From contig NZ_FZOR01000027.1 in assembly GCF_900188445.1 (NCBI RefSeq), positions 47,884-111,883 of the forward strand: 64,000 bases of DNA. Direction: 5' to 3'. Both the position numbers and the translations under genes were made by a program. The notes under the pieces were generated by a model. That model did not search any database. It saw only the letters and a list, made by a program, of their open reading frames with translations, and was not told the origin of the DNA. Position 1 is the first letter of the stretch; each line of letters starts with the position of its first letter. Below are positions 15,567 to 24,064 of the stretch, piece after piece. Source of the DNA: Actinomadura meyerae. GTDB lineage: Bacteria > Actinomycetota > Actinomycetes > Streptosporangiales > Streptosporangiaceae.

Positions 15567-17891
15567 TCAGGTCGTGAGCTCCAGTTCCAACTGCTCGGCG
15601 ACCGGCTCCGGGGGCGGCTGCGGGGCGGGCGGGGGCGGCACCGGGCGGCCGCGTCCCGGCCACCACCAGTTGGCGTGGCCGAGCAGGCTCATCAGCGCGG
15701 GCACGAGGACGAGCCGGACGATCGTGGCGTCCATCGCGACGGCGACCGCGAGGCCGAGCGCCATCATCTTCACCGTCGGGTCCGGCTGCGGGACGAAGCT
15801 CGTGAACACGAAGATCATGATGAGCGCGGCGGAGGTGATGAGCCGGGCGGTCGCCCCGATCCCGACCACGACCGACTCGTGCGGGTCGCCGGTCCGGTCG
15901 TACTCCTCCCGGATCCGCGACAGCAGGAAGACCTCGTAGTCCATGGACAGCCCGAAGATCAGCGCGAACATGAACAGCGGGATGAACGACATGATCGGGA
16001 TGGCCTGGTCGACGCCGAGCAGTTCGACGCCCCAGCCCCACTGGAACACGGCGGTGACGACGCCGAACGACGCCCCGATCGACAGCAGGTTCATCAGCGC
16101 CGCCTTCACCGGCACGATGATCGAGCGGAACGCGATGACGAGCAGCAGCAGCGCGACGCCGACGACCGCGACGACGACCGTGAGCATGCGGTCCCCGACC
16201 GTGGCGGCCACGTCGATGATCGCTGGGTTCTCGCCGCCCAGGTAGATCTCGGTGCCGGGATGGGCGTCCCGCACGGCGGCGATCTCCACCTTCCGCAGGT
16301 GCCGGACGAGCTCGGTGGTCGACTCGGCGTGCGGCGCGTCCCGCGGGACGATCTGCACGATCGCCGTCTTCCCGGTCACCACGGGCTCGGCGGCGAAGAC
16401 GACGCCGGGCGCCTCCGACAGCCGCCGCTGCAGTTCCTGGCCGATGAGGACCGCGTCCTTGTCGGGCTTCTTGGTCTGGTCCGGCGCTCCCTTCGGCAGG
16501 GCGGGCGACGGCGACGGGCTCGGCGCCGCCCCGGACGGCCCCGTCAGGCCGGACAGCCCCGCCCGCCCGTCCACCGTGGGCACGACGCGCTTCGGCTTGG
16601 TCCGCTGCTCCTCCCCCGGCACCTTGGCGACGACGACGAACGGGCTGTAGTGCCCGGCGCCGAACTCGCGGGCGACGATGTCGTACGCCTGCCGGGCCTC
16701 CATCTTCGGCGACGACATGCTGTCGGCCATCACGCCGAACCGCAGGCTGAGCGTCGGGACCGACAGAGCCAGCAGGACGAGCGTCGCGACGATCGCGTAC
16801 GGCCACGCGTGCCGGTCGACATGCCGTCCCCACGCCGTCCAGCGCCGCGAACTGCGGTCGGGCCGGACGCGCGGCAGCCGGTACCGGTCGATGCGGGTGC
16901 CGAGCGCGCCGAGCACGGCGGGCAGCAGCGTCAGCGCGGCCACCACCATGATGCCGACGGCGAGCGCGGTCGCCATCCCGATGCGCCCGATGAACTCGAT
17001 CCCGGACAGGAACAGCCCGCAGATCGCGAACACGACGGTGCCGCCGGCGAAGACCACGGCGTGCCCGGAGTGCGCCATGGCCCGGCCGACCGCGGTCTCG
17101 ACGTCGTCGCCCTCGGCGAGCTGCTGCCGGTACCGGGTGACGATGAACAGCGCGTAGTCGATCCCGGCGCCGATGCCGAGCATCGCGGCGACCATCGGCG
17201 CGGTCGGCGCGATCTGGAACAGCGACGCCGAGAAGTGGATCAGCGAGTAGGCGACGGCCATCCCGCACAGCGACACCAGGATCGGGATGCCCGCCGCGAG
17301 GTAGGACCCGAACGCCAGCAGCAGCACGACCAGCGCGAGGACGATCCCGACGCCCTCCTGCGGCCCGCCCTTCGGCTGGTTGAGGATCATCGCGGTGATG
17401 CCGCCGAACTTGACCTCCAGGCCCGCCATCCGCGCGGGCTCGACGGCGCGGTTCAGCGCGTCGAGGTCGGCGTGGCCGACATCGCTCATCGAGCCGGTGA
17501 GGTTCAGCCGGACGACGACCGCGTTGTCGTCCTTCAGCCCGCCCATGCCCTGCGCGTAGGGGTTCTCGACGAACGCGACCCGCTTCAGCGCGGCGATGTT
17601 CTCGATCGACCGGCCGATGGTGAGCGCGACCCGCCAGTCCGCCGGGCTCGCCGCGGATGTCTCGTGGAACACGACGGTCGCGGTCGGCCCGGTCATCGCC
17701 GGGAAGTCCTGGCGCAGGGTGTCGATGGCCCGCTGCGTCTCGGTGCCGGGCAGCGTGCTCTGCTGGACGAACATGCCCCCGTACATCAGGCCGAGGACGC
17801 CCGTGCCGAGCATGACGGCGACCCACAGCTCGAACACGGTGCGCCGCCGCCGCACGCAGAGACGCCCCAGTGCGTCCAGGAATCGCGCCAT
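15567..17891 (-). CDS. MMPL-family RND lipid exporter
   Basis: 774 residues from ATG 17891 (a GTG at 17906 is the alternative). Two repeats each have a TM helix, a large extracytoplasmic loop and five further TM helices. The proton-relay Asp-Tyr pairs are in GAGIDYALFIVTRYRQQ and GLSMDYEVFLLSRIREEYDRTGD. A Pro/Ser-rich insertion (about 450-475) lies in the second loop. MmpL proteins export envelope lipids and polyketides in actinobacteria. It is upstream of, and in line with, the type III PKS gene, and divergent from its likely TetR repressor. Confidence 0.92.
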   Translation of the reverse strand: MARFLDALGRLCVRRRRTVFELWVAVMLGTGVLGLMYGGMFVQQSTLPGTETQRAIDTLRQDFPAMTGPTATVVFHETSAASPADWRVALTIGRSIENIAALKRVAFVENPYAQGMGGLKDDNAVVVRLNLTGSMSDVGHADLDALNRAVEPARMAGLEVKFGGITAMILNQPKGGPQEGVGIVLALVVLLLAFGSYLAAGIPILVSLCGMAVAYSLIHFSASLFQIAPTAPMVAAMLGIGAGIDYALFIVTRYRQQLAEGDDVETAVGRAMAHSGHAVVFAGGTVVFAICGLFLSGIEFIGRIGMATALAVGIMVVAALTLLPAVLGALGTRIDRYRLPRVRPDRSSRRWTAWGRHVDRHAWPYAIVATLVLLALSVPTLSLRFGVMADSMSSPKMEARQAYDIVAREFGAGHYSPFVVVAKVPGEEQRTKPKRVVPTVDGRAGLSGLTGPSGAAPSPSPSPALPKGAPDQTKKPDKDAVLIGQELQRRLSEAPGVVFAAEPVVTGKTAIVQIVPRDAPHAESTTELVRHLRKVEIAAVRDAHPGTEIYLGGENPAIIDVAATVGDRMLTVVVAVVGVALLLLVIAFRSIIVPVKAALMNLLSIGASFGVVTAVFQWGWGVELLGVDQAIPIMSFIPLFMFALIFGLSMDYEVFLLSRIREEYDRTGDPHESVVVGIGATARLITSAALIMIFVFTSFVPQPDPTVKMMALGLAVAVAMDATIVRLVLVPALMSLLGHANWWWPGRGRPVPPPPAPQPPPEPVAEQLELELTT

Positions 17892-17920
17892 GCTGGCAGA
17901 GAACACCCATCAGTGCAGAT

Positions 17921-17935
17921 TTGCAATACGTGCAA
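17921..17935. promoter_or_regulatory. Operator-like palindrome between mmpL and tetR
   Basis: TTGCA-ATACG-TGCAA, with perfect 5-bp arms, lies in the 71-bp gap between the divergent mmpL and tetR starts. It is 30 bp from one start and 28 bp from the other, as expected for a shared TetR operator. Confidence 0.6.
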
Positions 17936-17962
17936 GTTTGCAGTCCTGGTAATATCCGTCAC

Positions 17963-18682
17963 ATGGACGCGGAGCACGGCGGCGAGCCCGGCGGGGCGCC
18001 CAGCGGCGAGCCCGGCGGGGTGCCCGGCGGGGTGCCCGGCGGCGAGCAGGGCGGCGAGCAGGGCGGCGAGCGCCCCGGCCTGCGCGAGCGCAAGAAGCAG
18101 CGCACCCGGCAGGCCATCGCGACCGCGGCGCTGCGGCTGTTCGCCGAGCGCGGCTACGAGGAGACGACGATCGCCGACATCGCGGCCGCCGCCGACGTCG
18201 CGCCCCGCACGTTCTTCAGCTACTTCCCGTCCAAGGAGGACGTGGTCTTCGCGGAGATCGACGACCGGCTGGCCGAGGTCTCCGAGCGGCTGCGCCGCAC
18301 CCCGGGCGAGACGCCGATGGAGACGATCCGGCGCAGCGTCGTGGACGTCCTCAACGCGGTCGTGGCGGAGCACCGCGACTACGGGCCCGTGCAGATCGCC
18401 CTCGTCCTGGAGCGCCCCGCGCTGCGGGCGCGCGCGTTGCAGCGGATGACCGACGCCCAGGAGGTGATCGAGCGGCTGCTGCGCGACCTGTGCCCCGGCA
18501 TCTCCGAGATCGACGCGGTGGCCGCGTCCGGCATCGCGATCGGCGGCATGCAGGCGGTCGTCGCGCACTGCCGCCGCGAAGGGTACGACCCGCTCTCGAT
18601 GCGGACGGCCCTCGACCGCGCCGTGGACATGATGGAGCACGGCCTGGTCTCGGTCGAAGCGCTCTCCCGACCGTCCCCCTAG
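17963..18682 (+). CDS. TetR-family regulator with glycine-rich N-terminal extension
   Basis: 239 residues from ATG 17963. An unusual 36-residue N-terminal tail of PGG/EQGG-type repeats precedes a standard TetR helix-turn-helix (about 38-90: RKKQRTRQAIATAALRLFA, then FFSYFPSKEDVVF). The C-terminal part is helical. It is divergent from the MMPL exporter with a palindrome between them, so it most likely represses the exporter-PKS-methyltransferase unit. Confidence 0.9.
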   Translation: MDAEHGGEPGGAPSGEPGGVPGGVPGGEQGGEQGGERPGLRERKKQRTRQAIATAALRLFAERGYEETTIADIAAAADVAPRTFFSYFPSKEDVVFAEIDDRLAEVSERLRRTPGETPMETIRRSVVDVLNAVVAEHRDYGPVQIALVLERPALRARALQRMTDAQEVIERLLRDLCPGISEIDAVAASGIAIGGMQAVVAHCRREGYDPLSMRTALDRAVDMMEHGLVSVEALSRPSP

Positions 18683-18711
18683 ACCCGGCCGGTTCCCCGG
18701 CGCCCCGGGCG

Positions 18712-19443
18712 TCAGTCGCTGATCTTGATGCGGAGGCGGCGGAAACCGCGCCCCTTGTTCTCGACCTTGGCGACCGTGATCCGGCCGATCTGCTTGGTGG
18801 AGCCGACATGCGTCCCGCCGTCGGCCTGCGTGTCGAGCCCGACGATGTCGACGATCCGGACGTCCGACACCTCCGGCGGCACGAGGTTCGTCGCGGTGCG
18901 GATGATGTCGGGGATCTCGAACGCCTCGGCGCGCGGCAGCGTCCTGACGTCGATGCGGCGGTCGGCCTCGACCTCGGCGTTGCAGGCGTCCTCCACCGCC
19001 TGCTTGAACCCGGGCGGGACCTCGCGCAGATCGAAGTCCATCCGCGCGGTCAGCGGCTCCATGTTGCCGCCGGTGACGAGGCAGCCGTAGTCGCGGAACA
19101 CCACCCCGCACAGCAGGTGCAGGCCCGAGTGGGTGCGCATGAGGGCGGTGCGCCGGTCGTCCTCCACGGCGCCCTGGACGACGGTGCCGACCGGCGGGAT
19201 CGGGTCGTCCTCCACGGGGATGAGGACCAGGTCGTCGCCCTTGCGGACGCCCGCGATCCGCGTCTGGACGCCCTGCCACAGCAGGACGCCGTGGTCCGGC
19301 GGCTGCCCGCCGCCGCCCGGATAGAAGGCGGAGCGGTCGAGGACGATGCCGTCGGGGCCCGCGTCGAGGACGACGGCCTCCCACTCCCGCAGCGCCTGGT
19401 CGTCGAGTTCCAGCCGGGTGGTGCGTCCGAGGGTCTCGCTCAT
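18712..19443 (-). CDS. Alanyl-tRNA editing protein (AlaX type)
   Basis: 243 residues. The AlaX/AlaRS editing-domain zinc motifs are present: HSGLHLL (HxxxH, about residue 110) and QADGGTHVGSTKQIG near residue 215. YPGGGGQPPDHG (about 42-53) is the conserved glycine-rich loop of AlaX-M/L proteins. It hydrolyses Ser- or Gly-mischarged tRNA-Ala in the cytoplasm. It lies 16 bp behind the DUF2516 gene in the same direction, so the two are probably co-transcribed. Confidence 0.92.
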   Translation of the reverse strand: MSETLGRTTRLELDDQALREWEAVVLDAGPDGIVLDRSAFYPGGGGQPPDHGVLLWQGVQTRIAGVRKGDDLVLIPVEDDPIPPVGTVVQGAVEDDRRTALMRTHSGLHLLCGVVFRDYGCLVTGGNMEPLTARMDFDLREVPPGFKQAVEDACNAEVEADRRIDVRTLPRAEAFEIPDIIRTATNLVPPEVSDVRIVDIVGLDTQADGGTHVGSTKQIGRITVAKVENKGRGFRRLRIKISD

Positions 19444-19459
19444 GGCCTCACGGTAGAGG

Positions 19460-19825
19460 TCACCAGGGGCCGTAGGGGCCGGATCGGGAACCCCCGCGGC
19501 CGCCGTTCTTCTTCTTGTACGGGGCGACGGCGGGCCGGACGTCCGCCAGGTAGACGGCGGCGGCGATGAACGCGGCGACCGGCAGGATCCCGATCAGCAG
19601 CGCGATCGGGCTGGCTCCGAGCGCCGCCGGGGCGACCGCGTACGCGGCGCCGACGACCGTCGCGACGATCAGCACGATCATCCAGAGCCGCTTGCGCCAC
19701 TTGCCGGCCGCGGCGTAGGCGCCCTCGGGCACGGTCAGCGAGTCGACCAGCGCCCACGCCTCCATCACGAAGGCGATGATCAGCAGCAGCCAGAAGAAGT
19801 AGTCCAGGACATTGAAGCCCTCCAT
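19460..19825 (-). CDS. DUF2516-family membrane protein
   Basis: 121 residues with three or four hydrophobic helices (about 8-28, 45-65, 70-95) and a Gly/Arg-rich cytoplasmic tail. The start MEGFNVLDYFFWLLLIIAFVM and the ALVDSLTVPEGAY segment are those of actinobacterial DUF2516 proteins. Function unknown. The AlaX gene follows 16 bp after. Confidence 0.85.
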   Translation of the reverse strand: MEGFNVLDYFFWLLLIIAFVMEAWALVDSLTVPEGAYAAAGKWRKRLWMIVLIVATVVGAAYAVAPAALGASPIALLIGILPVAAFIAAAVYLADVRPAVAPYKKKNGGRGGSRSGPYGPW

Positions 19826-19974
19826 CGGCGATCAGCGCTCCTGCTCGTCTCGGACGGCGACACCCCGCCGCTCACACGGCGCGTCGCTCACACGGCGTCT
19901 CACGGGCCCAACCCTATGCGCACCGGCCGCCGGGGCGCCCCCCTCGCGGCCTGCCTGCTGGAACAGACGAAGGA

Positions 19975-20000
19975 GCCCGGCCGGATGTTCCCGGCCGGGC
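19975..20000 (-). terminator. Rho-independent-type terminator of the XRE operon
   Basis: GCCCGGCCGG (19975-19984), six-base loop, CCGGCCGGGC (19991-20000): a perfect 10-bp GC stem. It lies 16 bp past the stop at 20017 and is followed on the minus strand by TCCTTCGTCT. The rest of 19826-20016 holds no gene. Confidence 0.75.
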
Positions 20001-20016
20001 CCTCACGGCGGCGCCG

Positions 20017-20427
20017 TTACTTCTTCGCGGTGGTGCGGCTCTGCCGGGCGGTGCCGTTGGCGCGGCGCTGCGGCGCCGTGCGGCCGCGGGCGGCCGGCTT
20101 GGCCTCGGACTCGGTGATCTCGGCGACCTCGACGGCCTCGCGGTTCACGACCTTGCGGCCGCGCTCGCTGAGCTCGTCGATGAACTCGACGGCGCGGGTG
20201 CCGACGTGCGTGGCGTACGCGACCGCGGCGCCCGGCAGGTCCTTGGCCTCGACGCGCTGCTGGTACCGGGAGACCTCGCCGCGGTAGCGCTCCACGGTCT
20301 CGCGGACCTGCTCGCGGTAGCGGTCCACCTGTCCGGGGACCTCACGGAGCTTCTCCACCGCGAAGTCGCCGGCGCCGGCCACGGTGTAGACGGCCCTGTT
20401 CGCTCGGAGGTTGCTGGCCAGCGTCAT
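20017..20427 (-). CDS. HbhA-like helical, basic-tailed protein
   Basis: 136 residues. A long amphipathic helical region (about 8-95, heptad-like VDRYREQVRETVERYRGEVSR) is followed by a Lys/Arg/Ala-rich tail (PAARGRTAPQRRANG). This build resembles heparin-binding hemagglutinin-like and apolipoprotein-type coiled-coil proteins of actinobacteria; exact function unknown. The start overlaps the XRE regulator stop by ATGA, so it is translationally coupled to it, and a terminator follows. Confidence 0.72.
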   Translation of the reverse strand: MTLASNLRANRAVYTVAGAGDFAVEKLREVPGQVDRYREQVRETVERYRGEVSRYQQRVEAKDLPGAAVAYATHVGTRAVEFIDELSERGRKVVNREAVEVAEITESEAKPAARGRTAPQRRANGTARQSRTTAKK

Positions 20428-20873
20428 CCGACCTCTTCCTTTCCCTTGGGTTCGTGCGGCTCTGGTGGTTCCGGGGCGGCCCGGCCGTTCTGGGCGGCCG
20501 CGTCGGCGGGCCCGGTGCCGGTCACTCCGGTGGCCTCGTTCTCCTTGAGGAACGACGCGTAGATGTCGAGCAGGACCTGCTTCTGCCGCTCGGTGAGCAG
20601 GAGGTCGCTGCGGACGGCCGCCATCACGTCGGTGTCGGCCTCGCGGTCCTCGAGGATGCCGGCCTGCACGTACAGCGCCTCGGCGGAGATCCGCAGCCCC
20701 TTGGCGATCTGCTGCAGGATCTCGGCGCTCGGCTTGCGCAGGCCGCGCTCGATCTGGCTCAGGTACGGGTTGGAGATGCCCGAGACGTCCGCGAGCTGGC
20801 GCAGCGAGATCTTCGCGCGCGTCCGCTGTTCCCGGATGTACTCCCCGATGGAGCCGACCTTCGAACTTGCCAT
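20424..20873 (-). CDS. XRE-family helix-turn-helix regulator
   Basis: 149 residues from ATG 20873; longer in-frame starts run into the promoter palindrome. The helix-turn-helix (about 6-62) reads GEYIREQRTRAKISLRQLAD, then SNPYLSQIERGLRKPSAEILQQIA. A helical middle and a Pro/Glu-rich tail follow. It is coupled to the HbhA-like gene by a 4-nt overlap. A perfect 16-bp palindrome 22 bp upstream suggests autoregulation. Confidence 0.9.
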   Translation of the reverse strand: MASSKVGSIGEYIREQRTRAKISLRQLADVSGISNPYLSQIERGLRKPSAEILQQIAKGLRISAEALYVQAGILEDREADTDVMAAVRSDLLLTERQKQVLLDIYASFLKENEATGVTGTGPADAAAQNGRAAPEPPEPHEPKGKEEVG

Positions 20874-20894
20874 GACTCCACAGTGCGTCATGGT

Positions 20895-20910
20895 GCTTGC
20901 AATTGCAAGC
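20895..20910. promoter_or_regulatory. Perfect 16-bp palindrome upstream of the XRE gene
   Basis: GCTTGCAATTGCAAGC lies 22 bp upstream of the xre start. Downstream bases add partial copies (GCAAGCGCCCTTGCTAGC). The most likely binder is the XRE protein itself. Confidence 0.7.
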
Positions 20911-20991
20911 GCCCTTGCTAGCACTTCGTGGTGAATCGCCTCACACGCCGGAAAGGTCGGAAAGGCCGGAAAGATCGCTGGTCGGGGCGGG

Positions 20992-22071
20992 TCAGTCGAC
21001 CTTGGAGGCCGGGGCGATCCAGGTGTTGCAGACGGTCAGGTCGCGGCCGTTGAACCCGGTCACCACCCAGCCCGCGTAGTGGCGGCCGGAGCCGTGGTCG
21101 CGCTCCGCCACCGGCTTGCGGTCCTCGCCGCGGCCTCGCACGTCCATGATCATCGCGACGTATTGCTCCCGGGTCATCGGCAGCGTCGACCGCTCCGAGC
21201 CGAGGAACGCGCCGGCGAAGCACTGCGCCTGCAGCTCGATGCGGCGGCTCGCCTCGTTGCCGGTGGCGGTGTCGCCCGTCTCGATCTGCCGGTCGCCGTA
21301 GAGAAGGATCCCGGCACGGTCCTGGACGTGGTGTCCGTACTCGTGCGCGATGACCCGCGCGTACACGGCGTAGTGAGAGAGAGGCTCGCCACCGGACGTC
21401 TCGACCACGTGATTCAAGCCGACGTACATCGTGTTGTTCGCCGGGCAGTAGAACGCGGACGCGCCCGGCGCCGGGTAGGTGCCGCAGGGGCTGCGCCCCG
21501 GGTTCACCCAGAACACGCGGTTGGGTTTGTTGAAGGAGATCCCGGCCTTCTGGAACTGCCTGGCCCACGCGCTGTCGAGGCAGTCGCTGAGGGTGTCCAT
21601 GAACTGCCGCATCGAGTCGGCGGACGGCAGGATGCGCGGCAGGCGGCAGCTGACCGACGTCAGCGGCCCGCTCTTGTAGAGCTTGCTGTTGGTGGCCTTC
21701 TCCTTGGGCGACCCCGACTCGGTGCCGCCGCCGGACGCGGTGGTCGGTCCCGTGCCGACCGCACCCTGCGTCCCGCCGAACAGGGACAGCCCCACGATCG
21801 CCAGGACGACCAGCGCCGTCAGCCCGCCGAAGATGCCCGCGATCGTCCCGCCCGCGCTGCGGCGCGGCGGTGGCCGCATTGGGACATACCGGTACTGCGG
21901 CTGACCGTAGGCAGGCTGCCCGTACCCCGGCCCGTACCCGTACCCAGGGCCACCTGGCGGCTGCGCACCGTAGGGCGGCACACCTTGCGGGGGCCCGCCA
22001 TAAGGGGGACGGCCGTACGGCGGGGCCGGTGGCCGCGACGATGGGGGCGGCGGGGGGTATTGACCTGCCAT
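20992..22071 (-). CDS. Membrane-anchored neutral zinc metallopeptidase
   Basis: 359 residues. A Pro/Gly/Tyr-rich cytoplasmic head (about 1-68) is followed by one TM helix (about 73-98) and an extracytoplasmic catalytic domain. The zinc motif HEYGHHVQ (about residue 245) and a downstream Glu-containing NEASRRIELQAQCFAG helix match the YpfJ-type neutral zinc metallopeptidase family. Paired Cys (SVSCRLP, SDCLDS, SPCGTYP, FYCPANN) suggest disulphides. Divergent from the DUF2207 gene across 42 bp. Confidence 0.9.
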   Translation of the reverse strand: MAGQYPPPPPSSRPPAPPYGRPPYGGPPQGVPPYGAQPPGGPGYGYGPGYGQPAYGQPQYRYVPMRPPPRRSAGGTIAGIFGGLTALVVLAIVGLSLFGGTQGAVGTGPTTASGGGTESGSPKEKATNSKLYKSGPLTSVSCRLPRILPSADSMRQFMDTLSDCLDSAWARQFQKAGISFNKPNRVFWVNPGRSPCGTYPAPGASAFYCPANNTMYVGLNHVVETSGGEPLSHYAVYARVIAHEYGHHVQDRAGILLYGDRQIETGDTATGNEASRRIELQAQCFAGAFLGSERSTLPMTREQYVAMIMDVRGRGEDRKPVAERDHGSGRHYAGWVVTGFNGRDLTVCNTWIAPASKVD

Positions 22072-22113
22072 AGCGCAGAATCATCGCACGCGTTGCCGAT
22101 ACTATTTGCGGCC

Positions 22114-24003
22114 ATGTCTGCTCTTGCGGCGTTGTTCCGGTTCCGGCCGGTCGTCCCGACGGTGTCGGCCAGGATCTCGGCCACGGGGTCGGCTAGGGGG
22201 TCGGCCAGGCTGGCGGCCAGGGTCTCGGCCACGGGGCCGGCCACGGGGCCGGCCAGGTTGGCGGCCAGGGTCTCGGCCACGGTGTCGGTGGCGGTCTCGA
22301 CGGTGCTGTCGGCCGCGGTACTGATCCCCCTGTCGGCCTCCCCCGCCGCGGCGGACGGGTCGGGCGCCGGGGCGGCCGCCCCGGCGGAGCGGGTGCTCAA
22401 GGACCAGGTCGTCCTCACCGCGGGCAAGGGCGGCACCGTCAAGGTGAAGGAGACGGTCGTCTACCGGTTCGCCGGGCAGAAGGGCTTCCAGCGGGCGTTC
22501 CAGACCCGCGTCCACGAGAGCCTCAGCGAGGACCGCGTCTACAAGCTGGACAACCTGCGGGCGAGCAGCCCCGACGGCGGGCCGACGCGGGTCAGCGCAT
22601 CCGAGGGCGAGACGCGGACGACCGTGAAGGTGACCGCCGACGGCGCCCTCAACGGCGACCGCACGGTGGTGCTGGAGTACGACCTGCGCGGCGCGATCAC
22701 CCCGATGGGCGGCGCGGAGGAACTGCGCTGGCCGGTGATCGGCGGCTGGAAAGTCCCGGTGGACGAGGCGAAGGCCACCGTGGACGGCGGCGCGATGATC
22801 CGCAACGTCAACTGCTTCACCGGGCCGATCGGCAGCACGATCGGCTGCACGCAGTACTACACGAACCACACGCACACGCAGGGCGTCTACGCACAGCAGG
22901 GCATGCTGCCCGGCGAGTACCTGACGGTCGTGGCGGGCCTGCCCGCGGGCACGACCGGCGGCAAGGCGCTCTACGAGCGGCGGCACACGGTCGCGACCGC
23001 GTTCTCCGTGAACGCCGTGACCGGCTCCGTGCTCGCCGGGCTGGTGGTGCTGCTGCTCGGCGGCGTCGCCGCCCTCTACCTGCTGCGCGGGCGGGACGCG
23101 CGGGTCGTCGGCAGGAAGGCCGCCGAGGGCGACCAGGCGCCGCTCGCCGGGACCGAGTTCGAGCCGCCGGACGGGGTGCGCCCCGGCCAGATCGGCACGC
23201 TGATCGACGAGCAGGCCGACGTGATCGACGTGACCGCGACGATCGTCGACCTCGCCGTGCGCGGCTACCTGCTGATCGAGGAGGAGGACCGGGCCGTCAC
23301 CGGCCGCCTCGACTGGACGCTGCGCCGCCTCGACCGCCCCCAGGTCGACCTCCTCCCCTACGAGCGGATCCTGCTGGACGCGCTGCTGACCGCCCCGGAC
23401 GGGACGGGTCGCGACGCGGTGAAGCTGTCGGAACTCGGCGGGACGTTCGCGACGAAGCTGGCGCAGGTGAGGTCCGCGATGTACGACGACGTGGTGAAGC
23501 AGGGCTGGTTCGCGCGCCGCCCGGACACCGTCCGGTCCCGCTGGACGATCGCCGGGATCGCGGTGACGCTGCTCGGCATCGCCGCGACGGTCGCGCTGGC
23601 GCTCACCAGCGAGTGGGCCCTGGCCGGCCTCGCACTGATCATCGCGGGCGCCGCGCTGGCCTACGGCGGCCAGTACATGCCGGCCAAGACCGCGCGCGGC
23701 GCGACGGTCCTCGCGCACACGATCGGGTTCCGCGCGTTCCTGGAGCGCGGCGCCGTCCCGGACGGCGACGCCGTCGCGTCCCGGCAGCGGATCGCGCTGT
23801 TCTCCCGGTTCCTGCCGTACGCGGTCGTGTTCGGCACCGTCCCGAAGTGGGCGGAGACGGTCAAGGACGCGGGCGAGCGCGGCGCCGACAACCTGTACTG
23901 GTACGAGGGCCCCGCCGAGTGGGACCTGTCGAAGTTCGCCGAGTCGATGCGCACGTTCACGCTGGCCACCTCGGGCTCCATCTCGCAGTCGCGCGGGATG
24001 TGA
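22114..24003 (+). CDS. DUF2207 membrane protein
   Basis: 629 residues. The first 70 contain a repeat-expanded signal region (SATGSARGSARLAARVS-type units) ending in LSAAVLIPLSASPAAA. An extracytoplasmic DUF2207 beta domain (about 95-290) follows, then a TM helix (about 310-330), a cytoplasmic part with the conserved PPDGVRPGQIGTLIDEQAD block, two more TM helices (about 475-520) and a C-terminal soluble part with YWYEGPAEW. Typical DUF2207 layout; the role is unknown, possibly envelope related. Divergent from the zinc metallopeptidase. Confidence 0.88.
   Translation: MSALAALFRFRPVVPTVSARISATGSARGSARLAARVSATGPATGPARLAARVSATVSVAVSTVLSAAVLIPLSASPAAADGSGAGAAAPAERVLKDQVVLTAGKGGTVKVKETVVYRFAGQKGFQRAFQTRVHESLSEDRVYKLDNLRASSPDGGPTRVSASEGETRTTVKVTADGALNGDRTVVLEYDLRGAITPMGGAEELRWPVIGGWKVPVDEAKATVDGGAMIRNVNCFTGPIGSTIGCTQYYTNHTHTQGVYAQQGMLPGEYLTVVAGLPAGTTGGKALYERRHTVATAFSVNAVTGSVLAGLVVLLLGGVAALYLLRGRDARVVGRKAAEGDQAPLAGTEFEPPDGVRPGQIGTLIDEQADVIDVTATIVDLAVRGYLLIEEEDRAVTGRLDWTLRRLDRPQVDLLPYERILLDALLTAPDGTGRDAVKLSELGGTFATKLAQVRSAMYDDVVKQGWFARRPDTVRSRWTIAGIAVTLLGIAATVALALTSEWALAGLALIIAGAALAYGGQYMPAKTARGATVLAHTIGFRAFLERGAVPDGDAVASRQRIALFSRFLPYAVVFGTVPKWAETVKDAGERGADNLYWYEGPAEWDLSKFAESMRTFTLATSGSISQSRGM
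22160..22302. repeat. Imperfect tandem repeats in the DUF2207 signal region
   Basis: Units of TCGGCCA(C/G)GG and GGCGGCCAGGGTCTCGGCCA recur about every 60 bp and encode the LAARVSATGPATGPAR-type residues. They lie between the initiation codon and the hydrophobic core of the signal peptide. Confidence 0.7.
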
Positions 24004-24064
24004 CCGGCGCCGGGCGGTTAACCGCCTGACGCGGGGTAGGGCCGGGGCGAGGAGGTGCCGCCCC

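Noticed and set aside
15337..18449. Very long open frames on both strands across the MMPL/TetR region (up to 980 residues)
   Set aside because: They are antisense or out-of-frame reads of mmpL and tetR, with Arg/His/Asp-rich composition and no domain signal.
21079..22113. Upstream extension of the DUF2207 frame through the zinc peptidase gene
   Set aside because: The extension is antisense to a clear metallopeptidase; the start at 22114 is directly followed by a signal-like sequence.
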